The position numbers were made by a program, and so were the translations under genes. The notes under the pieces were generated by a model. It saw only the letters and a list, made by a program, of their open reading frames with translations, was not told the DNA's origin and searched no databases. From positions 1-7,147 of the forward strand of contig JASHXK010000585.1 in the NCBI GenBank assembly GCA_030043575.1: a DNA stretch of 7,147 bases. Reading direction: 5' to 3'. This DNA comes from Terriglobales bacterium (GTDB lineage: Bacteria; Acidobacteriota; Terriglobia; Terriglobales; Acidobacteriaceae). Shown here in pieces: positions 6,631 through 7,147 of the stretch. Positions within the stretch are counted from its first letter, which is position 1. Every line of letters begins with the position of its first letter.

Positions 6631-6711
6631 GAGCCTTCACAAGGTAACTTTTCAATTCTACGCGAGGATTCACGGGCGACCGCGAGCCGGTGGGCGCAAG
6701 TGCTGGCGACT

Positions 6712-6748
6712 GATAGCCGATGGCTGAAAGCTGACGGCTGACAGCTGG
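6712..6748. repeat. Dispersed repeat, copy 3 (inverted right arm)
   Basis: This tract (ctgatagccgatggctgaaa and on) is the opposite-orientation partner of 6582-6630. Segment 6728-6748 pairs with 6610-6630 at 20 of 21 positions, enclosing 97 bases of unrelated sequence (6631-6727). No ORF encoding a transposase lies between; the pair resembles a small non-autonomous element or two independent insertions of a repeat family. Confidence 0.7.
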
Positions 6749-6760
6749 CTCTTGCATAAT
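6731..6760 (+). promoter_or_regulatory. Possible ligA promoter, leaderless
   Basis: CTGACG (6731-6736) and CATAAT (6755-6760) are spaced 18 bases apart. The -10 hexamer matches TATAAT at five of six positions and ends six bases before the ligA ATG, so transcription would begin at or next to the A of the start codon. The absence of a ribosome-binding site fits a leaderless message. The -35 is weak and lies in the repeat arm. Confidence 0.4.
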
Positions 6761-6766
6761 GACTGC

Positions 6767-7147
6767 ATGCCCTCCGGCAAAGACCTGCAGCCGAAGATGG
6801 AAGCGCTCCGCGACAAGATCCGCTATCACGAACATCGTTATTACGTTCTCGACGATCCCGAGATCAGCGACGCCGAATTCGATCGGCTGATGGACGAGCT
6901 GATCGAGTTGGAATCGAAACATCCCGAGCTGATCACGCCCGACTCTCCGACGCAGCGTGTGGGCGGCCAGGTGAGCGGTCAGTTCGCCAGCGTGCGGCAT
7001 TCGACGCCGATGCTCTCGCTCGCCAAGACCACCAGCGAGAGCGAGCTGCGCGACTGGGAGCGCCGCATCCACGATCTGACCGGAGCGACGAAGGTGGATT
7101 ATGTGTGCGAGTTGAAGCTCGACGGCATGTCGATGGCCTTACGCTTC
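6767..7147 (+). CDS. ligA: NAD-dependent DNA ligase LigA, N-terminal part (runs off right edge)
   Basis: The first 127 residues of the NAD+-dependent DNA ligase, which seals nicks in replication and repair via a lysyl-AMP intermediate. Domain Ia is evident: IRYHEHRYYVLDDPEISDAE (18-37), then DRLMDELIELESKHPELITP and DSPTQRVGG, all diagnostic of LigA. The adenylation domain follows with PMLSLAKTTSESEL (81-94) and the nucleophile motif CELKLDGMSM, where Lys117 is the AMP-accepting lysine of KxDG (Lys115 in E. coli) and Glu115 the preceding acidic residue. The rest of the adenylation, OB, zinc-finger, HhH and BRCT domains lie beyond the window. The ATG at 6767 is the only start consistent with domain Ia; an ATG at 6759 is in another frame. 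No Shine-Dalgarno is seen. The usual SLxNAF-like segment reads SLAKTT here. The gene diverges from the VTT gene. Confidence 0.95.
   Translation, partial: MPSGKDLQPKMEALRDKIRYHEHRYYVLDDPEISDAEFDRLMDELIELESKHPELITPDSPTQRVGGQVSGQFASVRHSTPMLSLAKTTSESELRDWERRIHDLTGATKVDYVCELKLDGMSMALRF

Noticed and set aside
6059..6727. Plus-strand 222-codon frame opposite the VTT gene
   Set aside because: Composition typical of an antisense shadow, and the real VTT protein on the minus strand has clear motifs.
6617..7072. Minus-strand frame opposite ligA
   Set aside because: Antisense of well-identified LigA domain Ia, and its end is made of repeat sequence.

Overview
The window reads as a moderately GC-rich bacterial chromosome segment, most likely from an acidobacterium (Terriglobia or Koribacter-like). 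This rests on the style of the proteins (a short bactofilin starting MWKP, a small single-CxxC protein, divergent LigA and MurJ), weak or absent Shine-Dalgarno sites at several starts, and dispersed intergenic repeats built from CAGCTGTCAG/TATCAGC units. The taxon is an inference from family resemblance, not a database match.

Layout from left to right: the 5' end of an RNase R gene (minus, leaving the left edge); a gene-poor gap with a perfect 12-bp-arm palindrome; a bactofilin gene (plus); a 52-residue single-CxxC protein (plus); a short repeat; a murJ lipid II flippase gene (minus, convergent with the CxxC gene); an exported alpha/beta hydrolase with a cysteine-rich insertion (plus, divergent from murJ); an 89-residue hypothetical gene (plus); a Spy/CpxP-like LTxxQ periplasmic protein (minus) with a good sigma70-type promoter; a VTT/DedA-like membrane protein (minus, TTG start); a 186-bp divergent spacer carrying an inverted pair of the dispersed repeat; and the 5' end of ligA, NAD-dependent DNA ligase (plus, leaving the right edge).

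Most genes are single transcription units facing alternate ways, so there is no clear operon. Several have cell-envelope roles: MurJ moves lipid II for peptidoglycan synthesis, bactofilin is a cytoskeletal scaffold often tied to cell-wall shaping, the LTxxQ protein is periplasmic, and the VTT protein is an inner-membrane protein. RNase R and LigA are housekeeping enzymes of RNA decay and DNA replication/repair. I see no phage, transposase, CRISPR, tRNA or rRNA. No new multi-gene system is evident; the least ordinary items are the cysteine-rich hydrolase, the single-CxxC miniprotein and the repeat-laden, apparently leaderless ligA promoter.
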